This document shows positions 36,901 through 48,900 of a stretch of 64,000 nt of DNA, in pieces. The notes beneath the pieces were generated by a model. It searched no databases and was not told the origin of the DNA. It worked only from the letters and a program-made list of their open reading frames with translations. The stretch lies in NCBI GenBank assembly GCA_008694505.1, contig VZDJ01007749.1, positions 3,562,941 through 3,626,940 on the forward strand, read 5' to 3'. Position 1 is the first letter of the stretch. Every line of letters starts with the position of its first letter. Source of the DNA: Cyanoderma ruficeps (lineage: Eukaryota; Chordata; Aves; Passeriformes; Timaliidae). Position numbers and translations under genes: made by a program.

Positions 36901-37510
36901 CCTGACCAGTAGCAGGAAATGAGATCTCAGATTCTCTGATCGAGATAGCTCCGTGTGCAAACTCAAGAGCATTAATGCAAAAGCAGGGTGGGGGGGAGCA
37001 CGAGGCATTTGGATAAATATCCAAAAGGGCAGCTATCTGTTTGCTGAGCACTATCCAAGCAAGCGCGTGCTTCGGGAGCCTCTTGGGCAGCGCTCATTTC
37101 CATTACTTGGAGACTTGAAAAGGTTATTTACAAGTTCAAGAGTGTTCCCATCATTCAGTGGTTGACTCTGTGTCCAGACTAGTCTGCCCTGGAGGCCTAA
37201 ATGTCTCAAGCTGGGTTTTGGCTGAGACTGTGTGAGTGCAGCCCCTCTCACCTTGGCTCTTTCAGTGTGAATGCAGCCCCTCTCACAGACTGTTCCTTGG
37301 CTCTTTCAGATCTTCCCTGACCCCTCAGACTTTGATCGCTACTGTAAGCTGAAGGACCGCCTGCCCTCCATCGTGGTGGAGCCCACAGAGGGGGACGTGG
37401 AGAGCGGGGAGCTGAGATGGCCGCCCGAGGAGTTCCTCGTGCAGGAGGAGGACGAGGAAGAGGAGGAAGAAAACTGTGAAGACGCAAAGAAGGACAACAA
37501 GGAGCAATAA
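27939..37510 (+). CDS. LBH: LBH, limb bud and heart development protein; spliced CDS of three exons
   Basis: The coding sequence joins 27939-27964, 28728-28830 and 37310-37510 and gives 109 residues plus TAA, against 105 in human LBH. Both introns are GT-AG and every junction keeps frame. Recognition rests on the core: EIGLSPRKDGLSYQ (residues 30-43), then IFPDPSDFDR, KLKDRLPSIVVEPTEG and SGELRWPPEEFLVQE, which are near-identical to mammalian LBH. The N-terminus (MSVLCPLPCSDYLRSAEM) is looser. The C-terminus is an acidic tail ending NKEQ. In the family, LBH is a small, largely disordered nuclear and cytoplasmic transcription cofactor in limb bud, heart, neural crest and epithelial progenitors, and a reported canonical Wnt target. 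No membrane segment or enzyme motif is present. The closest relative is LBHD-type paralogues, but the length and full-length match favour LBH itself. No other gene overlaps it. Confidence 0.97.
27965..28727 (+). other. LBH: LBH intron 1
   Basis: This 763-bp GT-AG phase-2 intron has a 5' half that continues the CpG island. An A-rich run near 28350-28372 is followed by a return to GC-rich sequence. I see no other gene or repeat in it. Confidence 0.93.
28728..28830 (+). CDS. LBH: LBH coding exon 2 (residues 9-43)
   Basis: The acceptor is ...tctctctag before 28728 and the donor is CAG|gtaagt after 28830, which matches the consensus. The 103-nt exon encodes the conserved DYLRSAEMTEVMMNT and EIGLSPRKDGLSYQ blocks and ends on a whole codon (Gln43). 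It contains an in-frame ATG at 28753 (Met18) with G at -3, a better initiation context than the first ATG. Confidence 0.96.
30071..30132 (+). repeat. Exact 23-bp direct repeat, period 39
   Basis: Identical 23-mers starting caggtcaaatgcctc lie at 30071-30093 and 30110-30132 in LBH intron 2. Exact identity suggests a recent tandem duplication followed by slight divergence of the spacer. Confidence 0.85.
37231..37309 (+). repeat. LBH: Tandem duplication of the LBH exon 3 splice acceptor
   Basis: tgtgagtgcagcccctctca (37231-37250) and the matching 37266-37285 copy differ at one base. Each copy is followed by the same acceptor, ccttggctctttcag (37251-37265 and 37295-37309). The second unit carries a 9-bp insertion before its acceptor. 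The downstream acceptor gives the conserved LBH protein. Confidence 0.92.
37310..37510 (+). CDS. LBH: LBH coding exon 3 (residues 44-109 and stop)
   Basis: The exon starts ATC (Ile44) after ccttggctctttcag and ends TAA at 37508-37510. It carries the most conserved part of the protein (IFPDPSDFDR through WPPEEFLVQE), then an acidic run of Glu and Asp (about residues 90-97), and the terminal KKDNKEQ. The acidic run is a few residues longer than in human LBH and accounts for most of the 4-residue length difference. A second identical acceptor lies 44 nt upstream. Confidence 0.97.
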   Translation: MFPDPSDFDRYCKLKDRLPSIVVEPTEGDVESGELRWPPEEFLVQEEDEEEEEENCEDAKKDNKEQ

Positions 37511-39795
37511 ATGGCATTTGAGGAAAGGCAAGGGACCGCACCCTTCTGAAGGAAGAGCCACACTTTCTTTGAAAGTCTTTTTAAAAAAAGACAAGTTCAA
37601 TTTTGCACCTGCGAGATCTTAGTTTTTTTGTATTCTCTGTATCGAGAACTGAAGCCCTCAGTGTCACCAGACCTCCTGAGGAAGGAAGGAAGTAACGCAG
37701 AGAAATGTTTGCTGTTCTCGAGATCATTATCTGTATTTTTCCGAGGCGGAGGCAGCAGTGAAATTCCAAGCACATGGCAGAGGGTGACCACACGAGGACT
37801 CCTAGAGGGGGGAGCTTGGGAAGGGGGAGGAAGGTTGGAGGTGGCAGCATTTGGCTGGGAGCTGCCTCTGGCTAAAAGCATGAGAAGAGAGCCAAAATAT
37901 CTCAGATTTGCCTTTCTTACAGCTTCCATTTTGTGTGTTGGGGGGTGGAAGGGTGTCCATAGCGAAGCATGGCTAAATGATCTAGTGACAAGGGGCCTGT
38001 AGCTCTCCCTGGTTCGGCACCTCTTAGGGTAAGGTGAGCGTCCATAGGAGTAGTCTGGTTTCTTGCTCTCGCTGTTGAGCCTGTTTTCCAGCCACTTTTC
38101 CCAAAGTTACTTTTTCCCCCTGTCTGCCTTTAGACTCTTCAATGCTGAGCTGCTGTATTTGCAGGATAGCGTTAGGCTGCTGCTTGTCATCTCTCCTGCG
38201 ACGCCCTAGCTTATCTTGCAGGTAGTGAGCATGAGGTGATGTGCATCGGATGTAAAAAGGTGCTTCTGTCTGCAGCAAGAGCTCATGTAGGTTTGAATGC
38301 CTCCAAGTTCTCTCTCCTATTTGCTGAGGCTGCTGTGGGTGGTCTCATCTTGTACGGTGCCCCAGGCCCAAGGGGGGAGATTTATTCCTCCTTGTTTTGG
38401 CGTCCTTGAGGTTGTAGGGTTTTGTGTCTCTTAACTTGCTGGTCAGTGGGCTTGAGAGGGCTGGGGTGGGGGGTTTCTCCTCCAGCTTTGCACTGCAGGG
38501 CCTCCTCAGTGCAGGACAGGCTGGTGGAGAGTGTCGTGGGGAGAGCTGCCAGACATGGGGGTCGTCCAAAGACGAAACACCAATTCAAGTGTGGATCACC
38601 AGCGGGGTTTGCAGAATGGGAGAGGATTAGCCTGGGTGTCCTGAGACAAGATGTGTTCCCGCTTCTTAACAAGGGTAAAACATTCAAGGTAGTTTTAATG
38701 AGGTGTAGACTGGCTTGTGAAGTCTGGGTTTGTCCTCTCTTCACCATATCCTGCCTCCAGGAAAAGGCCAGTCTGCTTCCAGACAGGGTAACCTGCTGCT
38801 TTTCTGGAAAGGAATGATCTTGCAGCTTTGGGGACCAGCTTGGGAGCCAGTCAGTCTTGGGATAGGATGAGAGCAGTTACCACCTAAACCAAATCTGGGG
38901 TCATGGAAGAGAAAAAGAAATGTTAAGGCCTTAACCAAACTTCCATAATAATCCCAATGCCACCCCCCCTTTGCTTATAACTGGTTCCATTTTTAAAATC
39001 TATTTGGACATGTGTGTATTTGTATTTTTAATACCTCATGAGTAGTTAAACGCTGGTGGGGTTTGGGAACTGCTTTTAACATATTGGCAGGATTGTTTTA
39101 GTCTTGTCTTGCTTGTGTTTTAACATGATGGCAATAATTTATCAGCTCTGTGAAACTATTTTTGGACAGATGGGAATTTGGAGATGAGTTAGCACAAAGC
39201 AGGAGAAATTCAGTGTTCCTACACTGCAGCTGGCCTCTGGACCAGCCACGTAGACCCAGTCAGACACTCTCCCTGCCCACCTTGGTGGATGGTTGATCAC
39301 TGAATGGCCATGGTGTGGTGATTCCATTTTCTCTAGCAATGGATTCAGCTGTTGTGTCTGTAACACTTGTTCTAGTCTTGTTGTCATACTGGAGTGAGCT
39401 TGTACACCTGCATACCAGCCAGTCGTCTTATTTCTAAGTGTTACTCTCTATTGGTCTCTACCATCTGTACCACCAAGTCAAAGCTCTGTATCAAAGATAT
39501 TACCATGTGGGCAGCAGTGAGATGGCAATCCTTGGACTTCACACCTGCTGTCTGCCCTAAAGACTTGCATATTTCTGTCTGCATCCTTTTTTTGGAAGTA
39601 TTGTGTATATTTCTATTTGTTGTTGAACGTATCTAAAGAACAAAGCACTCCAGTAAAACTCCTCCTGTTGTATGATATACATTCTATATTTCTGTAATTC
39701 TTTTTTGAGCCTCAGGGAGAAGCTAGCATTTTTTTCAAACTACATTTTTGTCACTGTGACAGTTGTAAATAAAGTTTGAAAATGCTTTCCAAACA
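37511..39795 (+). other. LBH: LBH 3' UTR
   Basis: The 3' UTR runs from the TAA to just past the AATAAA at 39768, about 2.28 kb. Long 3' UTRs are usual for LBH. The end becomes AT-rich from about 38930 with several TTTGTATTT-like stretches. The cleavage site is inferred 10-30 nt after the signal. No reading frame here looks coding. Confidence 0.85.
39764..39773 (+). terminator. LBH: LBH poly(A) signal overlapping a Pumilio-type motif
   Basis: AATAAA is at 39768-39773. The overlapping 8-mer TGTAAATA at 39764-39771 matches the Pumilio consensus TGTANATA. A TG-rich stretch (ggctttggtttc) about 25 nt downstream fits a downstream processing element. Confidence 0.8.
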
Positions 39796-42700
39796 TACTG
39801 GCTTTGGTTTCACTGCAAAAGTGGGTTGGGATGGTCAACCTTCCAGATCATGGCTATCAATTGAGCGTGGAGATACTGGTTTCACACTGGTAGCTGGCCT
39901 CAGATCATGCCCTATGGCACTGGAAACCTAAGTCAGCTTTGAGGGGTAGGACCTTTGCCTTCCATCTTCTTGTGGTTGCTCATTGCTGTGTGAAAGGCTG
40001 CAGCAAACTGCTGCTCCAGCTTATTTGTTCCTGAAAAAAATCTGTATGTCTGTCATCTACACCTACCCCCTTACCTGACCTTACAGAACATGAAGTAATG
40101 GAGAGTGGAAGCTGTTCACAGCTGCTGTTAGTTGTGTTCCCTGTGCATGCTCTTCCCTGCCCTGAGCAGCGCTCAGGAAGACAAGTCTTGCCTTGCTGTG
40201 TGCTTGTAGGGTCTCAGCTGAGCTGCCCAGGGTTGTCTGTGTTGGCCATTTTGGGGCCAGAGGTCAGCTCTTCCTGAGAAGTTGTCTTGCCACTCACCAA
40301 TGGCTATGTGCTGCAGTTTGTGGTGCTGCTGGAGGAAATGGCATTTCTGAGTGCGAGTCTGAGTTTCTCTGGTACCAAGGCACTGTTCTGGGTGTAGAAG
40401 TCTGACCACGCCAGGATTCAGAATTCTAGCTGTGTATTTAATGGGATTAAATTTTCCACTAAAACCCGGTGATAAGAAGCAAATACCTTGGAATACCTGT
40501 ATCTTGAGGGTACATGGATAGGAGTTCCTGTGATTTGGCAGCTAACATTCTAATCTAACCTAGGCAAACAAGCCCAGCAGAGGCTGGAGTGTTATGTTTA
40601 CATGAGACTAGTTTAAATACACTAACTAGTGACCCTTCCATTTAATGATTGAACTGAGGACATGCTCAATGTGAGCCCTACAGTTCAAAGATGAATTGTA
40701 TCGTGCTCAACCCTCATGGATATTTTATGCCATGGGAACAAATGCAATATTAAAGCTGACCTCTCCTTTTCTTCAGTCAACCTCTAGCAGAGGTGCTTTG
40801 ATTTCTTCCTCTCTTTGGGCACAGAGTTGCTTGCCTCGTGAAAGCTGCTGTAGGATTTCCAAGGTGACCAGATGTGCTGGTCTGAAATCAGTGAAGACAT
40901 TTATTCTTGACCCAGAACACTTTTGTTTAAAACACAGCACTGGTTAGGCAAACTGCAAATGTATTGAACTTGTCTGTTGCTTCCATGAGCTTCACACCAA
41001 CAGGTTTTTCAGGCTCACATCAGAATGAAGAATGAATCCTGATGTATTATCCTGTTTTGGGGCAAGACCAGAAGGGTTGACCTCTGAGTGGGGCTCGCTC
41101 AGCCAGGGGGTCTGCCTTGTATCAGCCTGGAGCAATGCTGGTGGGAAGGAGGTTCTTTCTGCTCCTTGACTCCAGTTACTGCGGCCAATTGGAACTTGGA
41201 TCATCAAATGGAAATGGGCTTGCTGCTGAATGGGTGAGCCTTAGTCATCCCAAAAAGGTGGGTGGGTGGCATAAGGACCTTTCTTTGCACACAGAATAAT
41301 GTTTCTCCTGGCTCTCATTTAAACATGAGGCATTTTCCCCCTCAAAGCTTTGCCCTGCAGCTGGAGCTGATGACAACAAGCTCCACTGTTGACACAAGCT
41401 GTGCACTGCTGTCCTGCTTAGTTCAGCCTGTGTTCACTCCCAGATATTTCATTTGTAGTGTTCAATGTGCACCCACCTCTTTGCCTTCATTAAAGCCCAC
41501 AGTCACCTGAACCTCTGCACATGAACTGCTGGCATATGACTGCCTACGTTTGGGTGCAGACAGGAAAAATTCTTGCTCTCTGGGAGTGCAAAAATTCACT
41601 AGCACTGCATGTGAAGAGCAGCCACCCCTAAGATACAGGTCCCCTTAGTGCAGGTTGAAGTCACGCTCTGGTGTAGCCACATTCTTTATCATTGCAAGCA
41701 ACAGGAGAAGCTGAATTTTCTTTCAGGTGAGCTGTCTCCTTCCAATTTTAATCCCAGTAGGAAGTTCAAAGCCAATGAGGACATGGAGTTTTCATCCTTG
41801 TGATGCTGATCTGCTTTGAGATGCCTTGAAGCACAATCAAAACTAAAACAAATTCCTCCAAGTCTAGTCACCTGGAACAAAACAAGGGATGTGAGGGCAA
41901 CAGCCTGTGATGCACATGCTCTGAGCCCTCCAAAAGCAATCTTGAGCACCACCCATCTCTATATAAACAAGAGGAATTACTATCCCTACATCCTTACTTG
42001 AGGAGAAAAGCTCTGGGTGTTTCATGGTCCAAGTGATGCCTTTCTGTTTATGTTTGGACAGCAAAAATCTGTGTCTGGATTTGAGAGGAGCACAGCAGAG
42101 TTTAGTTATGCACCTGCCTGGCGTCCCCACGGTCAGCAGCGTCTGTGTCAATGTCTCTGCAGCAGGTGGGCAGTGTGTGGGACATCCCTTAAGCCACGGC
42201 CCATCCCAGGCTTTCCCAGAGGCCACCAGTGTCAGTAGCACGGTGTCATTGGCTTTGAGCCACTTGGGTTAAAAATGTGTCACTTTCTACAGCCCCAGTG
42301 CTCATCCACCTGCAGAAAGGGCTGTGCAAGCCTGGCTGGAGAGCAGCTCTGCTGAACTAAGCTCAAACCCATCCTTACACAAATGAAGGTTTATGAGTGC
42401 TGTTTTTAGGAGTGGGAGGGAAGAGGCTTCATGCCCATCACCTAGGGAGGAACTGAGTGCAAAGAAACCTGCTTCACCCAGGAAATGCCTGGGACTGGTG
42501 GGAGCACTGTGTGTTTATGTGATGATGAGCAGGGATGGAGAGAGCAGGAGCTGCTGCAAAGCAAGGGAGGGCACTGTGGGTGGGGTTGTTAGGTGTGATA
42601 GTGGAGAACTGCTCTGCCAAAGGTCCTTGTGGCTCCATGGTTTCATGCCTGGAGGATTGAAAATCAGCCAGGACATACCCTGGGACACCCACTGATGATC

Positions 42701-45535
42701 TCTGCAGCTCCCAGCTTTTGGTCAGTGGAAGTTCACCTGGAGGAAAAGATGAGTGGGGCTTGACTGTGCCATGCTGTGCTGATGGCCCCAGCATGAGCTG
42801 AAGGCCTGGGGTAGCAGGCTGGGGCAGTTTGGGTGCCAGGACTGGAGACAGACCATCTGGGGAAGAGATTCCTTTTTTTTTTCTCTGGTCTCACCTTCCT
42901 TATAATGGCTAAAAGGAGAAGGATTGGGGTCAAAGCAAGAGAAGTAATTTTTTTTCTTCTTGTTTCAGATCAGACCTTTTCCTGTCAGTGAAGTGCTTTT
43001 TCTGCCACACCAAGTTATCAACTCTGTGAAAGTTGTCCTGTGCTTTATTCAGGTTAAAACAAAAACTCCCAGCCCCATGCCCAGGGTCAGTGACCTGGAC
43101 GTTGCCCAGTTGCCCATCGAAGACAGCAATGATAGGACAAGAAGAGATGGAAGATAGTGGCTGGCAGGCAAGGGAACAGAGCCTGGAGGGGTGAACCTCC
43201 ACCCACCACAGCAGGCAGCTGAGGCATAACAAAGTCAAACCCACTGTTCTGAGAGCCCTGAGGGGTGGGAACACTGCACAAGCCACAAAGGAAGCATGCA
43301 CTGAGCACTGATCGCTGCCAGAACTGTAACCACACAGGGTTAGCACAGCAGAGACCATCAGCTTCATCTGATAAAAATAAGCAAGGAAGTCAAGTGTATG
43401 AGAGGGAGAGGATGTCAGAAGCCAAGCATGAAAATGTCACAGCAGCTCTGCTTTCATTTTCAGTGCTTCCTTCTTTATTCTGCCCTCAGCCAGTTCAGGA
43501 GGCCAGGTGTGTCCTGCCCTATCTGTCCCAGAGTGTGTCCTGCCTCTCTCCCAAACATCCCCTGGCCATGGGGTGCTCGTGGCCCCATGCTGTGTGCACA
43601 GTGCCCTGCCATAGATGCTGGGAGCCTCATGCACACAGCCTGCATCTCTGCTGCAAGCTGCAGGGATGGAGCAGCAGCCAGAGCCTCGTCCAGCTACAGC
43701 CAGGCAGCTCCTCACCTCCTCCAGGGTTGCATCGTCCAGTGCCTTTGGCTCTGGACTGCAAAGGTGAGGATCAGTACAAGGGGAAACACAGGAATATAAT
43801 CCCAGTGTGGTCACTGTCATATAACAGCCTGCTCCTGCTGTTTTCCATGCTGAGAACAGTTCAGCTGGGGTGAGGAGTTGGCTCAGGTTTGTGGCTTTCT
43901 CCAGCTCTGTCGGGGCAGGGAAAAAGGGTGGCTGTATTACAGGGGTTTAAGCTCTTCCCCACAGGTTCTTTGCATTCAGAGGTATGAGCCAGGCAGGTTA
44001 CAATCAGCTCAACAAATATTTGTCAAGGCACGAGCCTTCCTGAGCAGTGTTTGACAACTCTTTTCCACTGCAGTTGTTGCCAAGCCTGCCGTGGATGCTG
44101 CCTGCGGGGGTGAGGACTGACCCCTGCTGCCACCAGAGCTGCAGCCACACCTCCTCTGCTTAAAACCTGTGTTTGTGGCCAGGTGACAACAACGCTGGGT
44201 CCCACGGGGTGGAGGTCAACTGGCTGAAGATGGGTGGTGGGGCAAGCAGCAGAGGTGGAGCCGTTTTCCATGTTCCCTCGGGTGGGAAAACTCTTTCCAG
44301 TGCACCAAGGCTCTGTGTCCCTGTGTGTGTGTGTGTGCATGTGGGATTTGCCTCTCAGTGCCCTGCCCTTCCCTGCCCCAGTGCCCACCCTTTGCTTTAC
44401 CCTCTGCTCAGCCTACTGAGTGATTGGCACATTCCGACACTGATTTGGTGGATTTAATCCAGTAATGTTCCAGCTGCTGGGATTTGGGATACCTTCACAA
44501 GAGGGGAAGACAGAAGCAGATTTAGAGCAGGGTCTTGTGCATAAACTTGCTCTGACAGTAGGACCAGGGGAACTTTGCAGGGGCTCCTCAGTCCCTGTCA
44601 GTCTCAGCAGATCATGCTGGGGCTATTATCCCCTGCACTCGAGGACAAAGGGACTTTGTAGTGGGCAGTCTCATGACCTGTGGGATCCGTGGGGCTCTCA
44701 GCTGACCCGAAGTGGGATTTGCCCAAATCTGCAGCACTCGGATGTGGATTCCTGGCTGGGTCTGCTGTGGGTGCCTCTGTGTGGAGGAGGGAAGAGCCTG
44801 TGGCCATTCATATGGGGCAGGGGAAACTGTCCTGGCCCATTCCAGGGCCTTTCTCAGCTGCCTGTTTGCTGCAGCAGGTTTCACAGACAGCACCCTGTCC
44901 ATGTGCTCCTTTCCAAACAGAATCCTTTCTACTTTTACTCAGTAGCAGCCCAAGTGATTTCCCCAGGACTTTCTATCTCTGCCTCACTTGATGTGAGCAG
45001 CTAAGCCTCTATAACTATTCCTGACCTCTGTAAAATAGGATTGGCCACAGAATGCATGAAGTATAATATTTAACTTAAGTGAATATTTCATTCTTTACAG
45101 GGACTTGCCATCAGTGACTTTTCACACCTTGTCTCTTCCAATAAACCTTAGACATTTGTTTACTGGGAAGGTTCCTGGTGTGATGCAACAGCAGCAGTCA
45201 CTTTTGAGGAAACCTGATCAGAAGAAATCTCCAGAGCCACTGCTGTAAGAAGAAGTGGTGTGTTTGGCTGAGTTTTACCCAGAGAGGTAGCAAAAGCTCC
45301 AGACCCTGGAAGAAAGGACCCCAAAAGCTTCAGACCCTGTGATGCCACCTCCCACCATGGCACTGGGCTAATCATGCTAAGCTGCCTCCATCGTAATTAA
45401 AATCTGGGTGTCTGGTCTGAGGTAGTTGTTAGGTCTCCTGCTGTACTCCATGGAAGGAAGTAAACACCTCCAGAAGGTGAATCATTTTAACAGCCTATCT
45501 GGAAAGAATGTCCTCAGGCCAGCAAGAGGATGGAG
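39796..45535. other. Intergenic downstream of LBH, nothing recognised
   Basis: No gene is recognised. A (TG)8 microsatellite lies at 44322-44338. An exon-like 84-nt open stretch (42969-43052) with plausible splice signals has no recognisable protein match. Confidence 0.65.
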
Positions 45536-45985
45536 ATAACCATGTAGTTGATTAGAGGGGTGGAGCAGCTCTTCTAGGAGGAAAGGCTGAGAGAATTGTT
45601 CAGCCTGGAAAAGAAAAGGCTTTGGGGTAACCTAATTGCAGCCTTCCTGTACCTGAAGGGAGCCTACTACAAAAAAGATGGAGAGAAATTATTTAGAAGG
45701 GCCTGTAGTGACAGGACAGAGGGAATGGCTTCAAACTGAAAGAGAGAGTAGGTTTAGGTTAGATTTTAGAAGAAATTCTTTACTGTGAGGGTGGTGAGGT
45801 GCTGGGACAGGTTGCCCAGAGAAGCTGTGAATGCCCCACCCCTGGAAGTGTTCAAGGCCAGGTCGGATGGGGCCCTGAGTAATCTGCTTTGGTGGAAGAC
45901 ATCCTTGTCCATGGCAGGGGGCTGGAACTAGATGATCTTTAAGGCACCCTCCAACCCAAACCATTCTGTTTTTTCTGTTTACAAG
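45536..45985 (+). mobile_element. CR1 LINE 3'-end fragment
   Basis: Plus-strand CR1 tail: ttctaggaggaaaggctgag, ttcagcctggaaaagaaaag, ggttgcccagagaagctgtg, ccctggaagtgttcaaggcc, ggctggaactagatgatctt and ccaacccaaaccattctg are in consensus order. It is truncated at the 5' end. Confidence 0.93.
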
Positions 45986-48900
45986 CCCAGATTTCAAGCA
46001 GCTGACTCCAGATGAGCTGAACCTCACTTTTGTACTTTCACCTTGTTGGCTTTGCCCCTTCACATGTCAATGCCCCCATTTCTATAGTGCAAGAACTATG
46101 GCCAGCCATTCCGTGTGGGTCCAGTAGACTGAATTTGCTGGAAAATTCACATTTCTTAATAAATAACCCAAACCAGCAGGACATCAGTCACATCAAGTGA
46201 CACAACTGAGTGAAAAAAACCCCAATGGTGAATGGGAAGAATGAGGAACACACAGCAAGACTGCAATGAAGACCACAGAGATGGAAAGAGAGGTGGCAGG
46301 GACAAAGCACATGCAGCTAGTTCACAAACTCTTGATGAGGCTCATCCCACCTGAGCTGAGGAAAATACACCAAGAAAGTTAAATAGACTCTCTGTCTTTT
46401 GTCTGCAGCCCAGCTGTAGGGCCTGATCCCATTTTCTCCATTGCTCCAGCAGCAAAAACCTCTGGATGTACGTGGATCTCGCACAGTACCCCATCTTTCT
46501 GTGTGTGTCAAAGATTCATTGTAACACATGGCAGACAAGCACAATCAACTCACCAGGAATCACCTCAGTGTCTCAGGAAATGTTGTTATTTCTGCTGTAA
46601 TTTTTCATGTTAAAATGTTGTGGACTTAAGTATTTCTCTTGAGCATTTTTATATTCCCACACGTCAGTCCAAGTACTGTCAGTGGTGACTCACCTGGGCA
46701 GGTTGGCTGGACAAGAGTCTCCCCACAGATTTCAGGGGGATGCTGGTCTTTCAGCCTTCTCTGCTGGGGTCTCACAACCAGTCTATCCCACCAGGAAGGA
46801 AAATACAGGGGCCAGCAGCATGCCAGAGGGAGCAGCAGCTTCCCCTGCCCCTCACAAAGCGCAGGCTCCGTAGCACCCTTGGACACATTTCATAGAAAGG
46901 CAGAGCACCCATCAGCAGAGGAAAGCTGCAGCCTGCCATTTGTGCAGATGCAGCAGTGTGGGACAATGCATGGGTAGTAAAGCCAGCTGTGAGCAGCACA
47001 GATGAAAGGCACCGTAAAAAACACTGCAGGAGAAGCACAACGGTGAGAGTACAGTATTTTCACTTTCCATCTGTCAATGCCTGCCTAGCAGTAACTAGAA
47101 GGAGAAGTGAGAAAATGATGCTTCTAAAGTTTTATTTCATGTCTTATCTGCTATTTACCGTGTTACATAAAGGCCCAGTCTAGAGCTACTTCAGTGATCA
47201 GATGCTTAACATGAAGATGTGTGGAAGGGCTTCAGGTTTAGCACCTATTTTCTTCACTTGGCTGCCCTGGCCTTCTGGACAAAAGCAAGTCTTGGGAAAT
47301 GACTGCCAAAGCTTTGCCTGTGACCAAAACACGGTGGAGGACTGGCAGGAGGACGAGTAACCGACAGGAGCTGATAACAAGTTGCCTTTGCTAATTACTG
47401 TTTTTAAAGTCCAAAGTCATTGGAAAAAATGAGTAAAGTTAGATTTCACACACTAACAACAAGAAGAAAGTGCACTGGAATGTCTGAGTCACCGCTCTGA
47501 GCGCGCCTAATTATACAGAGATATAGTTTTCATATGCTGTGTTACATATTACAAATGTGTGCAGAGGCTTGGAGCAGCCTGGTGTCTGTCATTATGCATG
47601 TTGTTTACCAGAAGATTTGAGGCTGGGTGAGGTGACCCAGTGGGCTGCAGTTAGAGGGGTGGGGGTTTTGTAGGTGATTTTACGTGTTTTACACAAAATT
47701 GGAGCGAAGTCTGAAACCAGCAAGCTGAAATAGCAGGTAACGATCTTCTTGCAAACGTGGGAGCCGGGTTTTTACCCAAGCCCACACTCACGTGCAATGT
47801 GCCCTTCACCCTGTGTCTGCACAGTGCCCAGCTCGAAGCCTGCCATGGTGCTGGCTCTCTTGGGAGCGACTCTAACACATATAACAGGTTTGTTCTGTGT
47901 GTGTGTGTGCCAGCCCCTTGCTGGCAGCCTAAAGTCCAAACTTCACAGTCAAAATTGACATGATTGCACAGGGCAGGGCTGGTGCCTGCTGGTGAGCCCT
48001 GGGTGAGGGGCAGTGGGCCTGGGGAGGTTTGTCCAGTGTCCTGGTGGTCTGGGTGGAGCGAGGCTAGAGGTACATCTGCCTCTGCTAGAGGATGCTGCTC
48101 TGCTGCTCCTGGACCAAATCTGCCAGCCCTGGGCAGCAGCCTCAGGCACCCAGAGGTACCTCAGAGGGCAGAGGGTACCTATGCACAGGCTCACACACTC
48201 CTCCTCGGGCCTCACGTGGGCTTCCCGGGTCATGCCAGGGCAGCCAACACGTGCACTCTGTCAGGAGACAAGTTTCCTGTGGGGCACATGGACCATGAGC
48301 TGCAGAGCCAACACCAGCCTGCCCTGCAAAGTGTGAAGATGTCCTTTCACTGAGTGACCTCCTGGGATACTGGTCCCAAGGCTGTGGGCAGAGGTCAATT
48401 CCAGAGGCAGTGCCAGCCCCCAGAATTGGGTACACTGATAGTACTTTTCCTGGATTACCTTTGCACACATGTGACCAAGCTTTCCCAACAAAGCAGGCAA
48501 GCAATTAAAGAGTTGAGGCCTCATTAAAAAAACTAACCACACCAAGGGCTTGTGACAGGTAGCTAGTGTCTCCAGCACAATTGCCTGATAAGCTTAAGGC
48601 TTTGGAAAAATCCAGCGTGGAAAGGGTTAGGAGCTCAGTTGCATAATTCCTTTAATAAGCTGTTTTGTCATAAACCATATGATAAACAGGCAGGAAGGCA
48701 GGAACAGGGGCAGGAGGATGGGAAGGAGGAGGAGGAGGATGAAGAGGATGGAAGGCTCCTCACAGCCCCCGCAGGCTGTGGAGGCTGCAGGTCGTTAACT
48801 GCTGGTGACTAATGTTGTTATCTATTTTTTTACCCCTTTGAAGTGGTAATGTTTCATCTGTGGTTTGGCCTCTTTATCCTTTTGTTCAAAACAAGCCTTG

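Larger units (their letters stand above)
28831..37309 (+). other. LBH: LBH intron 2
   Basis: This is an 8.48-kb GT-AG phase-0 intron. I recognise no gene or retroelement inside it. It holds a short direct repeat at 30071-30132, an AT-rich block at 35020-35340 that may be regulatory, a TCF/LEF-type site at 35949-35957, and a duplicated acceptor region at 37231-37309. Reading frames of up to about 160 codons in it look like chance frames. Confidence 0.93.

Noticed and set aside
42969..43052. Exon-like open stretch with acceptor ttcttgtttcag and donor cag|gttaaa
   Set aside because: No recognisable peptide and no partner exons, and such pairs are common by chance.
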